64,000 nucleotides of DNA from Lepus europaeus (taxonomy: Eukaryota; Chordata; Mammalia; Lagomorpha; Leporidae), in NCBI RefSeq assembly GCF_033115175.1, contig NC_084840.1:80367179-80431178 (forward strand), in the 5' to 3' direction. The notes beneath the pieces were generated by a model that worked only from the letters and a program-made list of their open reading frames with translations, ran no database searches and was not told the DNA's origin. The position numbers and the translations under genes were made by a program. Below are positions 10,748 through 22,513 of the stretch, piece by piece; within the stretch, counting starts at the first letter, position 1, and each line of letters opens with the position of its first letter.

Positions 10748-12420
10748 AAAAGCTGAAAATTGTGTTCAAGATGCATGGGATATTATGAAACAACCAAGCC
10801 TATGCATCTTGGGAGCTCTGGAAGGTGTAGACAGAGAACTGCAGGAAACTTCCCTAATTTGGAGAAAGATAGGGACATCCAAATTTAGGAAGCACATAGA
10901 ACTCCTTAACCATGACATGTTATAGTAAAAATTTTCAGCAGTAAAACAAAGAAAAGGGTCTACAGTGTGCATGAGAGAAAGACAAGATCATCTTCAGGGG
11001 ATCCCCAATTAGGCTAACAGCAGATTCCACATCAGAAACCCTACAGGCTAGTAAAGAATGGAGACACATAGTCCAACTCCTAAGAGGAAAAAAAACTGTC
11101 AACCAAGGATACTATGCTTAGCAAAGCTCTCATTCATAAGTGAAGGTGGATAAAGACCTTAGAAAATAAACGGAAACAGAAAGAATTTGTCACCCCTACA
11201 GCACCCTTGCAAATGATTCTTAAGGCTGCACTACACATAGGAATAGGTAAGTATAGTCTTTATTATGAAAGAATGTGAAGGCAGGAAAATCTCCTAGTCA
11301 AAGAACAAAGGAAATGAAAAGCAAACCATAGGGATATTTATGGGAAAATGGCAGGATCTAAATTCTCCACCTAAGAAATACAGACTAGCAGCATGGAATA
11401 AAAACAAGACCCATCTGTTTGCTGCCTACAAGAAACACATTCACCAACAAAGATACACACAGACTAAAAATCAAAGGCTGTAACAGATATTCCATGCTAA
11501 TGGGAAGGAAAGCTTAGAAGATGTAGCTATGCTAATATCAGACAAAACAGACTTTAACACAAAAACTGTTAAAAGTGACAAAAAAGGTATTATGTAATTA
11601 TTAAGGAATCAATCCACCAGGAAGATTTGACTATAGTCAATGCATATGCACTCAATTCTAGTGCACCTTGTTATACAAAACAAAAGTTAATGGATATAAA
11701 GGGAGACATAGATTCCAATACAATAATCTGATCTGTCCATTTTCACTCAATGGACAGATCAGACAGAAAATCAACAAAGAAACAACGAAGTTAATCTACA
11801 CTATAGACCTAACTGATATCTAGAGTCTTTTATCTCACAATTTCAGAATACACACTCTTTCCATCAGTGCATGACACTTTCACTAGGATGAACCATATGG
11901 TAGGCCACAAAGCAAGTCTCAGTAATTAAAAAAATAAAATCATACCAAGCAATTTAAGAAACTCAAGAAAATATACAAACACATGGAAGCTGAATGGCAA
12001 ATTCCAGAATGAACAGGGGTTGTGGAAGAAATCAAAACAGAAATCAAAAATTTCTAGAAATGAAAGAAGACAATGCCATACATCAAAACCTATGAGATAC
12101 AGAAAAGAGTGTGAAGAACAATGTTTATAGCAATTATTGCCTGTATTCAATGAATTGGAAAAGCATCAAATAAGTGATCTGTCAATGCATTTCCAAGACC
12201 TAGAGAAACAAGAAAAAACCAAATCCAAAATTAGTAGGAGGAAAGAAATAACTAAAATTAGAGAATCAAGATTATTGAAATAAAAAAAATGATTTAAAAG
12301 ATCAGTGACATGAAGAGCTGTTTTGGGGAAAAATAAAAAAATTGATACATCACTGCCCCAACTAACAAAAATAGGAAGAGCTAAGTCAATAAAATCAGAG
12401 AAGAAAAAAAGAGATGTGGG

Positions 12421-12747
12421 GTCAGCACCATGGTGCAGTAGGCTAATCCCCTGCCCGCAGCACCAACATCCCATATAGGTGCCGATTCTAATCCTGGCTG
12501 CTCCTCTTCCAATCCAGCTCTCTGCTAAGGCCTGGGAAAGCAGTAGGAGATGGCCCAGGTCCTTGGGCTCCTGCACCCATGTGGGAGACCGGGAAGAAGC
12601 ACCTGGCTCCTGGCTTCAGATTGGTGCAGCTCCAGCCATTACAGCCAATTGGGAAGTGAACCAATGGATGGAAGACCTTTCTTTCTGCCTCTCCCTCTCA
12701 TTGTCTGTAACTCTACCTCTCAAATAAATAAATAAAATCTTTAAAAA
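12421..12747 (+). mobile_element. C-type SINE inserted in the old L1
   Basis: Head GTCAGCACCATGGTGCAGTAGGCTAAT, body with GATGGCCCAGGTCCTTGGGCTCCTGCACCC, tail CTCTCAAATAAATAAATAAAATC and an A run. It interrupts L1 ORF2, so it is younger than that L1. Confidence 0.88.
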
Positions 12748-14501
12748 AAGAAAAAAAAAGTTGTAACAGCAGACACCACAGAAATAAAAAGAATCATCAG
12801 GAATTAGTACAAAACCCTCTATAACAACAAATTAGAAATTCTGGAACAACTGGATAAATTTCTGGACACATGCAATCAACCAAAATAGAGTCATGAAGAC
12901 ACATAAAACCTAAATAAACCAAAATCACTGAATCAGTAATGAAACCATTCCAACAAAGAAAAGTCCAGAAACAGGAGACATCACTGCTGCATTCTACCAG
13001 GGTTTGAATGAAAAAATAATCCAGATTCATCTCAAACTATTGAAAACAATTGAATGCTAAGGGATCCTCCCAAACTCCTTCTATGAGGCCAGCATCACCT
13101 AACTTCCAAAACCAGAAAAAGATAAATCAAACAGAGAATTATAGAATAATATCCCTGAATGATATAGATGGAAAAATCCTCAACAAAACACTAGCTAATT
13201 GAATTCAACAACATATGAGAAAGATCACTCTCAGACCAAGTGAGATTTATCCCAGGGATACAGGGATGGTTCACTACACACAAATCAGTAAATGTGATAC
13301 ATCATATTAATAAATGGGAGAATAAAAATGGTATGATTATCTGAACAGATGCAGAGAAAGTATTTGATAACATTCAGCATTGTTTAATCATTCCTCAACA
13401 TGAGCATGGCAATTTATGACAAATCCATTACCAGCAGCATATTGAAAGGAGAAAAGGTGGAAGCATTTCCACTAAGTTCTAGAACCAAAGATGACCACCT
13501 TCACCATTGCTTCTTCCATATAGTGCTGGAAGTTTTCACCAGAGCCATTAGGCATTAATTAAAGGGATACAAGTTGGGAAGGAGGAAGTCAAATTAGCCC
13601 TATTCAGAGATGACATCATACCATATGGGCGGGGGGGCAAAAGACTCTACTCATAAGAGAGGTTGGTAAAGTGGCAGGTTATACCATCAACACAGAAAAA
13701 TCAATAGCTTTTGTATGCACAAACAATGTCATGGCTAAGAAAGATCTTGTAAGATCAGTCTCATTCACAGTAGCTACCAAATAATTTAAATACCTTGGAT
13801 AAATTTAACCAAGGGTGTTAAAGATCTCTACAATGAAAATAACAAAACATTAAAGAACTAGAAGACACAAAAAATGGAAAAATTCTTACATGTCCATGAT
13901 TGCAAGAATTAACGTCATCAAAATATCCAAACTACCAAAAGCAATTTACAGTTTCAATGCAATCCCAATCAAAATAACAATGATATTCTTCTCAAATGTG
14001 GAAAAAAAATGATGCCAAAAGACATATTGAAGCACAAGAGACCTTGAATAGGTAAAGCGGTCTTATACAATAAAAACAAACCTGTAGGCATCACAATATA
14101 AGACTTCAATACATACTGCAGTGCAGCTATCATCAAAACAGCCTGATACCGACACAAAATTAGACTTACAGACCAATGGAGCAGGACAAAAAACACAGAA
14201 ATTAATGCAAACATCTGCAGTCAACTGCTTTTTGAGAAATGAGCTAATATCAATCCTTTGAGAAAGGACCATCTCTATGACATGGAAAAATGGATCTATG
14301 TATGCAGAAGTATGAAAGAAGACCTCTACTTTACACCTTATACAAAAATCAACTCAAAATGATCGAAGATTTAAATTTATAACCTGATACCTTCGGACTA
14401 ATACAGGAAAATATTAGAGAAACTGTGTAAGATACTGGCATAGGCAAAGACATCATGGAAAAGACTCTAGAAGTACAGACCCCAAAGTGACTATGAGTTA
14501 C

Positions 14502-14631
14502 CTTTTGTTTCGGTATATTTCTCTGAAAATCCATATTAAAGTGACTGGTGTTCAAATCTCTAAAGGAAGTAAACCCTCTTTTTTCATAGGCAATTAGTTT
14601 CATCCTTGTTGTTTCTAACATTTCTTTCATG
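14502..14631 (-). CDS. ANKRD26-family coiled-coil exon
   Basis: The 130-bp exon on the minus strand lies between acceptor TTTTTAG and donor AAAAG|GTAACT. After one completing base it reads MKEMLETTRMKLIAYEKRGF then TSFRDLNTSHFNMDFQRNIP and KQK. The order helix (KxLxxTRxKLxxYExxxF), then Ser-Phe-x-DL-T-x-FxMD, is a hallmark stretch of the ANKRD26/ANKRD18/CCDC144 coiled coil. Its entry phase fits the exit phase of the exon at 18093-18187 exactly (AA + C). It leaves in phase 0. The old L1 at 9.1-14.49 kb begins almost at its donor, so the downstream intron is nearly all L1. Confidence 0.85.
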
Positions 14632-14639
14632 CTAAAAAT

Positions 14640-15354
14640 GTACAGAAAAAGTAAGTCAAAATTTATGTCTAAATAGATATTATAGTTGATCTTATAAGAG
14701 AAATCTAAACTTTATGATCCTCCTATTTCTTTAAGATTCTTTGAGAGCATTCTAACATAATGGCCTTAGAGAAATAGTATGTGGCAGACTTTTGGTGACA
14801 CATAAGATAGGCAGAATATTGTAACAATACGAAGAGTTATTCCATATGATTGATATCCAGTTTAGTATACTAATTGCAAACTTTAACTTATGATCAAATA
14901 TTAGCTTTAACCCAGAGATCAGCACCAAAAGTGAATGAGAAAACCACATGTATATATGAATGCTCTTAAAACACACAAAATGCACCTTGGTATTAATTGA
15001 CTCAGATTCTACAAGAAAAGGCAGTACAAACAAAAGCATCATGGACACCAGCCAAAATAGAAAAAGGGACAGGAAAGAACCATTTTTTATGGAAAAATTC
15101 AGTTTTAATTTTGAAATAACATATTTCAATTTATATTATAGTCAGAGGTTTAATGCTGCAATAACTAGAGTTGAAAAAATAATAATTTTGAAAAAAGCCC
15201 ATGGTTCAGCAGGAACATAAGTCAGGGCTACAAATAAGAACTAAATGAAAAAATGTCACTGTCACTCATACAGTGAATCTTAAAATAACCACAGATCATT
15301 AAATCTACAGCATTATATTGTTCTTAACTGTTTGTCTGTAAAGATACAAAGCAA
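14640..15354. other. Intron, nothing recognised
   Basis: AT-rich intron upstream (minus strand) of the exon at 14502-14631. No exon or identifiable repeat was seen. Confidence 0.4.
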
Positions 15355-15715
15355 AGGCTCACAAAATTATCTGTAACACTGATACCTATTACCATGCAGT
15401 TATCATTAAAACAGGCAGGTACTGGCACAAAAAATAGACATGTAGACCAATGGAATATAACAGAAACCCTAGAAATCAATCTATACATAGACAGTCAGAT
15501 AATCTTTAAGAAATGAGCTGATATCGATACCTGGAAAAAAGACAATCTCTTCAATTATGGTGCTGGGGAAATTGGATCTATGCATTCTGAAGTATAACAG
15601 AAGAACCCTACTTTTGCCTTACACAGAAATCAACTCAAAATGATCAAAGATCTGAATGTACAACCTGATACCATCAAATTATTAGAGGAAAACATCAGGC
15701 ATTCCTTATTTTATT
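15355..15715 (+). mobile_element. L1 ORF2 fragment
   Basis: It matches the same ORF2 stretch as 14.12-14.44 kb (ATTAAAACAGGCAGGTACTGG, GACCAATGGAATATAACAGA, AACTCAAAATGATCAAAGAT), so it is a second, separate L1 piece. It ends abruptly at an inverted L1 block. Confidence 0.8.
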
Positions 15716-15905
15716 TTATTTTTTTTAATTAGCTCCTACATATATAACAGAGAACACGCAGTATCTGTTTTTCTGTTTCCAGCTTATTTCACTCAAAATA
15801 ATTGAAAGGATAAAAACACCCTCCAGTTGCATCCATTTTGGTGCAAATGACAGAATTTTATTATTTTTATAGCTGAAGAATATTCCATTGTGCATATGTA
15901 AATAC
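15716..15905 (-). mobile_element. L1 ORF2 3' segment in inverted orientation
   Basis: Reads as L1 on the minus strand (TTTCACTCAAAATAATTG, TCCAGTTGCATCCATTTTGG, GCTGAAGAATATTCCATTGTG), the region upstream of the L1 3' UTR. It is flanked by plus-strand L1 on the left and, after an unplaced gap, on the right. Confidence 0.7.
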
Positions 15906-16554
15906 ATAAATAAGTATTCCATTAAGAAAATAAACACTTTTGACATCCAAGATAGGGTGAGGGGAATGGAACAGAGCTCTAGGAGAAAGGAAATTTAAAG
16001 AGAGAGTGTGTGGAAAGACATGAGGAAAGACTGCATTAACAGTTCTAGAGAATGTAGTTAGCACAAGCTTACTCAAGTACTGAGAAAGTAAAGAGAAAAG
16101 CACTACTGCTGAAGGATTCAAATACATAAAGGAACATTCCATTTTTCTAATCTGTTGGTATAAGCACAACTACTCATTTACTTCTTTAATTCATACATAT
16201 TTTTGTTTGCAATACATGGATACTTTGTGTACACGTGTGATATAAAAGGGAAATGAGTAAATTTCCATGATGGATTTTACAGCTAAAAAAGAAAATGTAA
16301 GCTAATCAAGAAAATTTTGAATTTGTTAAGGAATGATACTAATAGGTATTTTAAATATTTGAAGAATGTATGAATGCTGATGGGAAGGACAGAACCAAAA
16401 GAAGGAGAGATTCCAAAAAGAGCAAATATATCTTCAGAAATGCATACTCAAGGTACATGCAGAAGAGTACAATTGACATCATGTGCCAAGGGCATTATAA
16501 AGACTGCTTATGAAATAATAAAGAGAAAAATATAGTATTTTGGGAGTCAAAAAA
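15906..16554. other. Intronic DNA, origin unclear
   Basis: AT-rich with no clear exon or repeat. It may be part of the broken L1 complex around it, but I could not align it. Confidence 0.3.
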
Positions 16555-17540
16555 GTTTTAGATGGTGCTAAAAATTCCCCACATAATGAACCATCAAGAA
16601 ATGCAAACCAAAACCACAGTGAGATGTCATCTCACCCCTGTCATAGAATAGCAAAAAATGGAAAAGACTGAGAGTAACAAATGCTGGCAAGGATGTGGAC
16701 CAAGGGGAATACTTTTATACACTGTTGGTGAGAATGCAAATCCCAGCAACCCACTGTGGAAAACAGTATGGAGATTTCTTACAAAACTAGAAATAGGTTT
16801 GCAATATGATCTAGCAATCCCCTCTGGGGCATATGCCCCAAAGACAGGAACATATCAGAGAAATACTTGCATTGTCATGTTCCTAGCAGCACTATCCACA
16901 GTAGCCAAAATATGAAATCAACCAAGGTGTCCACCATCAGATAAATGGATGAAGAAAATGTGGTATACACACACAATGGGATATTATTCAGCTATCAAAA
17001 ATACTACCACTTTCATCAAAATGAATGCATCTGAAAGACATCATGTTGTGTGAAATAAGTCAGAGACAGAAAGAAAAATACCACATGTTTAAATTTGAAA
17101 AATTCAGAAAATTTAAGAAGAAAAAAGAAAAAGAAGTAAACCAAATGCCTAGATGTGTCAGTACTGCTACATATAATAGACTTTCGCAAAACTTTGTTTT
17201 ATGCCTTTGTCAAACCAATCGTTAAGAATATTATACTACTACGATTTTAGTGATTTAGGATTACTTTAAACTTTACTGTATATGGGTGAAATTGTCACTT
17301 TTCCATTCAATTATTGCTTATAGCCATTGTCTATATTCCCACTGAATGGAGAGGTCTTTTTACTTTGTATTTGTTAACTTCTTATTAGGTGAAACATTAA
17401 AAGGCTTTGTACTGTAATGTAAATTTAAAAGATGTTATCTCAAAAACTAAAAGAAAGATAAGGTGGGAAAGAGGGAGGGGTGGGAGAAAGGAAAGGAACA
17501 TCAATATATGCTTTTTGGTGTTGATAAATGGCTTTTATCT
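16555..17540 (+). mobile_element. L1 ORF2 C-terminus and 3' UTR, old
   Basis: The conserved Cys-rich end of ORF2 is visible (NKCWQGCGPRG, then NPLWKTVWRFLTKLEIGLQY) with stops further on, followed by 3' UTR-like sequence and the purine-rich stretch GGGAAAGAGGGAGGGGTGGG near 17.46 kb. Confidence 0.8.
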
Positions 17541-17547
17541 TGTATTT

Positions 17548-17960
17548 TTTTTAATTTAACAAACTTATTTATTTGCATGCATTCCATAAATACAATTTTA
17601 GGAACACAGTAAATCTCCCTACTGTACCCACCATCCCATCCACACACCCACCCCTCTTCTTCCCTCTATGTCCCTAGTCTTGTTTTTTACTCAGATCTAT
17701 TTTGATTTAACTTTATACACAGAAGATTAATTTTTTGCCACAGTGTCTTGGCTTTCCAAGCGTGAAATGCTCCCCTGGGCTCTTCAGACAGACCAGAATG
17801 CCTTAAGGGCTGATTCTGACATCAGAGTGTTACTTAAGGTGATTGCCATTCTATGAGTGTGCTGTATGGATTGCTTCCCATGTTGGAGCATTCTTGGAAT
17901 CACCATAATCTTAGAATTGTATCTACAAACTATATGGCATCTGTTAAAAACTAAAATTTT
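17548..17960 (-). mobile_element. L1 3' UTR fragment, old
   Basis: Reverse-oriented L1 3' end (AACAAACTTATTTATTTGCATGC, CCCACCATCCCATCCACACACCC, TTTATACACAGAAGATTAA, TGGCTTTCCA...CTCTTCAGACAGA). It shares block order with the 3' UTR at 18.36-19.3 kb but is much more diverged. Confidence 0.7.
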
Positions 17961-18092
17961 AAAAAAATAAAATGGCAGGAAAAGATGATTATAAAGATAC
18001 ACAGTGAATTTTCATTTAGGTTATAATACAGTTAAATTATAGATAAATCAACTAAGGAATGGCTGAAATAATCTGAAGTATTAAAATCTTAC

Positions 18093-18187
18093 TTAGCACA
18101 CTCTTCTTTTAAAGCCAAACATTTATCTGCCTCTTGATTCCATTTATGCTGTAGAGATTCTACCAGCGCCCAAATTTCGTCATTTTG
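18093..18187 (-). CDS. ANKRD26-family coiled-coil exon
   Basis: The 95-bp exon lies between acceptor TTTAAAG and donor GCTAA|GTAAGA. It reads QNDEIWALVESLQHKWNQEA then DKCLALKEECA, with the last codon split 2+1 across the junction to the exon at 14502-14631 (phase matches). It corresponds to the family segment that follows the A-type exon and leads into the KxLxxTRxKL helix. The A exon at 29341-29428 ends in phase 0 and this one begins in phase 0, so the three splice in frame. The acceptor pyrimidine tract is short (TTTAAAGC context), the weakest point of the call. Confidence 0.75.
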
Positions 18188-18343
18188 CTTTAAAAAAGGT
18201 AACAAAATTATTATTTTTTTAAACACAGAGATCTTTCCTCAAGATATTCTTTCTCAGGAGTAACATAAACAACCTGATGATAAATATATTTCAAAAATAA
18301 TGACTTTTATTAAAAACCTCAAATTGATTTACAGTTTTATCAT

Positions 18344-18360
18344 TCCCTTTTCTGGAATTT
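18344..18360. repeat. Target-site duplication of full-length L1, copy 1
   Basis: TCCCTTTTCTGGAATTT, repeated exactly at 25624-25640 on the other side of the L1. Confidence 0.95.
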
Positions 18361-19800
18361 TTTTATTAAACTTTTATTTAATGAATATAAATTTCCAAAG
18401 TATAGCTTATGGGTTACAATGGCTTCCCCCCTCCCATAACTTCCCTCCCGCCCGCAACCTTCCCCTTTCCCGCTCCCTTTCCCCTTCCATTCATGTAAAG
18501 ATTCATTTTCAATTCTCTTTGTATACAGAAGATCACTTTAGTATATATTAGTTAAAGATTTCAACATTTTGCCCATATAGCAACATCAAGTGAAAAAACT
18601 ACCATTGGATTACTAATTATAGCATTAAATAGCAATGTACAGCACATTAAAGACAGAGATCCTACATAAATTTTTTCAAATTAATTAATTTTCTATGCCA
18701 TTTCCATTTTAACACCAGGTTGTTTTTTGTTTTTCATTTCCAATTCTCTTTATATACAGAAGATCACTTCAGTATATAATTAGTAAAGACCTCATCAGTT
18801 TGTGCCCACACCCACACAGAAACGCAAAGTATAAAAATACTGTTTCAGTACTAGCTAGAGCATCACTTGGCTTTAGACGACACATTAGGGACAGATCCCA
18901 CATGGGGTGTAAGTACACAGTGACTCCTGTTGCTGATTTAACAATTTGACACTCCTATTCATGGCGTCAGTAATCTCCCTAGGCTCTAGTCATGAGTTGC
19001 CAGGGCTATGGAAGCCTTTAGAGTTCGCTGACTTTGATCTTATTCCAATAGGGTCATAGTCAAAGTAGAAGTTCTCTCCTCCCTTCGGAGAAGGGTACCT
19101 CCTTCTTTGATGGCCCCGTTCTTTCCACTGGGATCTCACTCACAGAGATCATTCATTTAGGTCTTTTTTTTTTTCCCATGATATCTTGGCTTTCCATGCC
19201 TGCTATACTCTCATGGGCTCTTCAGCCAGATCTGAATGCCTTGAGGGCTGATTCTGAGGCCAGAGTGTTGTTTAGGACATCTGCCATCCTATGAGTCTGC
19301 TGTGTATCCCACTTCCCATGTTGGATCTTTCTCTCCCTTTTTGATTCTATCAGTTAGTATTAGCAGACACTTGTCTTGTTTGTGTGATCTCTTTGACTCT
19401 TAGACCTATCAGAGCTATCAATTGTGAGCTGAAATTGATCACTTGGACTAGTGCGATGGCATTGGTACATGCCATCTTGATGGGACTGTGTTGGAATCCC
19501 CTGGCACATTTCTAACTCCACCATTTGCGGCCAGTCCGATTGAGCATGTTCCAAATTGTTCATCTCCTCCCTCTCTTTTTCCACTCTTAGATTTAACAGG
19601 GATCACTTTTCAGTTAAAATTTAAACACCTAAGAATAATTGTGTGTTAATTACTGAGTTCAACCAATAGTACTAGAACAACAACAACAACAAATACTAAA
19701 AAGGATAAAGTATTACATTGTACATCTAAAGTCAGGACAGGAGCTGATCAGTTCATTGTTGCTTATAGTGTCCATTTCACTTAACAGGTTTCCCCTTTGG
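18361..19800 (-). other. L1 3' UTR
   Basis: It contains the G-rich tract (C-rich on the plus strand, 18.42-18.49 kb) and an internal near-repeat: AATTCTCTTTGTATACAGAAG at about 18.51 kb recurs as AATTCTCTTTATATACAGAAG at about 18.74 kb. A CAA microsatellite lies at about 19.68 kb. A short open frame at 19360-19584 recurs in other copies (33300-33482) but is probably chance conservation of the UTR. Confidence 0.85.
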
Positions 19801-19803
19801 CGC

Positions 19804-20598
19804 TCAGTAGTCACCGATCAGGGAAAACAAATGATATTTTTCTCTTTGGGACTGGCTTAATTCACTCAGCATGATGTTTTCCAGATTGCTCCATCTTGTT
19901 GCAAATGACTGGGTTTTGTTGTTTCTTACTGCTGTATAGTATTCTATGGAGTACATGTCCCATAATTTCTTTATCCAGTCTACTGTTGATGGGCATTTGG
20001 GTTGGTTCCAGGTCTTAGCTATTGTGAATTGAGCTGCAATAAACATTAATGTGCAGATGGCTTTTTTATTTGCCAAATTAATTTCCTTTGGGTAAATTCC
20101 AAGGAGTGGGATGGCTGGGTTGTATGGTAGGGTTATGTTCAGGTTTCTGAGGAATCTCCAGACAGACTTCCATAGTGGCTTAACCAGTTTGCATTCCCAC
20201 CAACAGTGGGTTAGTGTCCCTTTTTCCCCACATCCTCTCCAGCATCTGTTGTTGGTAGATTTCTGAATGTGAGCCATTCTCACCGGGGTGAGGTGAAACC
20301 TCATTGTGGTTTTGATTTGCATTTCTCTGATGGATAGTGATCTTGAACATTTTTTCATGTGTCTGTTGGCCATTTGGATTTCCTCTTTCGAAAAATGTCT
20401 ATTGAGGTCCTTGGCCCATCTCTTAAGTGGGTTGTTTGTTTTGTTGTTGTGGATTTTCTTGATTTCTTTGTAGATTCTGGTTATCAATCCTTTATCTGTA
20501 GTATAGTTTGCGAATATTTTTTCCCATTCTGTTGGTTGCCTCTTCACTTTCCTGTTTCTTTTGAAGTACAGAAACTTCTCAATTTGATGCAACCCCAA
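19804..20598 (-). pseudogene. ORF2: L1 ORF2 C-terminal part (Cys-rich domain)
   Basis: 264 residues in one frame. They include the C-terminal zinc-knuckle-like region [20 protein letters not shown] followed by [14 protein letters not shown] and the typical ending [15 protein letters not shown]. This is the last third of ORF2p, separated from the RT-bearing frame by a frame change between about 20.60 and 20.77 kb. The role of the domain is RNA binding in target-primed reverse transcription. Confidence 0.9.
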
Positions 20599-20768
20599 AT
20601 GTTAATTTTGGTTTTGACTGCCTGTGCTGTTGGAGTATTTTCCAGGAAGTCTTTGCCTGTGCCTATATGTTGCAGGGTTTCTCCAATGCTCTCTAATAAT
20701 TTGATGGTTTTGGGTCGTAGATTTAAGTCTTTAATCCATGTTGAGTGTATTTTTGTGTAAGGTGAAAG

Positions 20769-22496
20769 TTATGGGTCTTGCTTCAAGCTTCTGCATGTGG
20801 AAATCCAATTTTCCCAGCACCATTTATTGAATAGACTGTCCTTATTCCAGGGATTAGATTTGGATCTTTGGTCAAATATAAGTTGGCTGTAGATGTTTGG
20901 ATTGATTTCTGGTGTTTCTATTCTGTTCCATTGGTCTATCCATCTGTTTCTGTACCAGTACCATGCTGTTTTGATAACAACTGCCCTGTAGTATGTCCTG
21001 GAATCAGGTATTGTGATGCCTCCGGCTTTGTTTTTGTTGTACAGGATTGCTTTGGCTATTCGAGGTCTTCTGTGTCTCCATATGAATTTCAGCATCATTT
21101 TTTCCAGATCTGAGAAGAAGGTCTTCGGGATCTTGTTGGGTACTGCATTGAATGTATAAATTGCTTTTGGGAGAATAGACATTTTGATGATATTGATTCT
21201 TCCAATCCATGAGCATGGAAGATTTCTCCATTTTTTGGTATCCTCTTCTATTTCTTTCTGTAAGGTTTTATAGTTTTCATCGTAGAGATCTTTAACGTCT
21301 TTGGTTAAGTTTATTCTAAGGTATTTGATTGTTTTTGTAGCTATTGTGAATGGGATTGATTTTAGAAGTTCTTCCTCAGCCGTGGCATTGCCTGTGTATA
21401 CAAAGGCTGTTGATTTGGGGGCATTGATTTTATATCCTGCTACTTTGCCAAACTCTTTGATGAGTTCCAGCAGTCTCTTAGTAGAGTTCTTTGGGTCCCC
21501 TAAATAAAGAATCATATCATCTGCAAAGAGGGATAGTTTGAGTTCGTCCTTCCCGATTTGTATCCCTTTAATTTCTTTTTCTTGCCTAATAGCTCTGGCC
21601 AAAACTTCCAGAACTATATTGAATAGCAGTGGTGAGAGAGGGCATCCCTGTCTGGTACCAGATTTCAGTGGAAATGCTTCCAACTTTTCCCCATTCAATA
21701 GGATGTTGGCCGTGGGTTTTTCATATATTGCTTTGATTGTATTAAGGAATGTTCCTTCCATACCCAGTTTGCTTAGAGTTTTCATCATGAAAGGGTGTTG
21801 TATTTTATCAAATGCTTTCTCTGCGTCTATTGAGAGAATCATATGGTTTTTCTTCTGCAGTCTGTTAATGTAGTGTATTACATTGATTGTTTTGCGAATG
21901 TTGAACCATCCCTGCATACCGGGGATGAATCCCACTTGGTCTGGGTGGATGATCTTTCTGATGTGTTGTTGCAATCTATTGGCCAGAATTTTATTGAGTA
22001 TTTTTGCATCTATGTTCATCAGGGATATTGGTCTGTAATTCTCTTTCAATGTTGCGTCTCTTTCTGGCTTAGGAATTAAGGTGATGGTGGCTTCATAGAA
22101 AGAATTTGGGAGGATTCCCTCTTTTTCGATTGCTCTGAATAGTTTGAGAAGAATTGGAGTTAGTTCTTCTCGAAATGTCTGGTAGAACTCAGCAGTGAAT
22201 CCATCTGGCCCTGGGCTTTTCTTTGTTGGGAGTGCCTTTATTACTGTTTCAATTTCTGTGTCAGTTATGGGTCTGTTTAGGTTTTCTATGTCTTCCTGGC
22301 TCAATTTAGGGAGGGTGTATGTGTCCAAGAATCTGTCCATTTCTGATAGATTTCCCTGTTTGCTGGCATACAAGTCCTTGTAGTAATTTCTGATGATTCT
22401 TTTTATTTCTGTGGCGTCTGTTGTTACGTTTCCATTTTCATCTCTGATCCTATTGATTTGGGTCTTTTCTCTTCTTTTTTTAGTGAGTTGGGCCAA
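20769..22496 (-). pseudogene. ORF2: L1 ORF2 reverse-transcriptase part
   Basis: 575 residues uninterrupted. RT motifs in order: SPGPDGF at residues 94-100, NYRPISLMN at 153-161, [10 protein letters not shown] at 221-230, [11 protein letters not shown] at 279-289 and the catalytic FADD at 324-327, all intact. The domain copies L1 RNA at the nicked target. It is separated from the endonuclease frame by a break near 22.50-22.52 kb at a run of A (TTTTTTCAAAAAA on the plus strand), a likely slippage or indel site. Confidence 0.93.
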
Positions 22497-22513
22497 TGGG
22501 GTGTCAATTTTGT

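Larger units (their letters stand above)
9115..14490 (+). mobile_element. Old, nearly full-length L1, 3'-truncated
   Basis: 5' UTR-like sequence (about 9.1-10.4 kb) is followed by an ORF1 coiled-coil remnant and then, from about 11.3 kb, a heavily mutated ORF2 (endonuclease-region CAAGAAACACATTC, later RT-region blocks such as TTCTACCAGGGTTTGAA and GACATCATACCATATGG). Many stops and frame breaks make it inactive. It stops inside ORF2 at about 14,490, with no 3' UTR, only some 12 bp from the splice donor of the exon at 14502-14631. A younger SINE sits inside at 12.4 kb. Confidence 0.85.

Noticed and set aside
19360-19584. 74-residue open frame recurring at 33300-33482
   Set aside because: Both are in the L1 3' UTR; similarity reflects shared L1 ancestry, and no start context or extra-L1 copy supports a protein.
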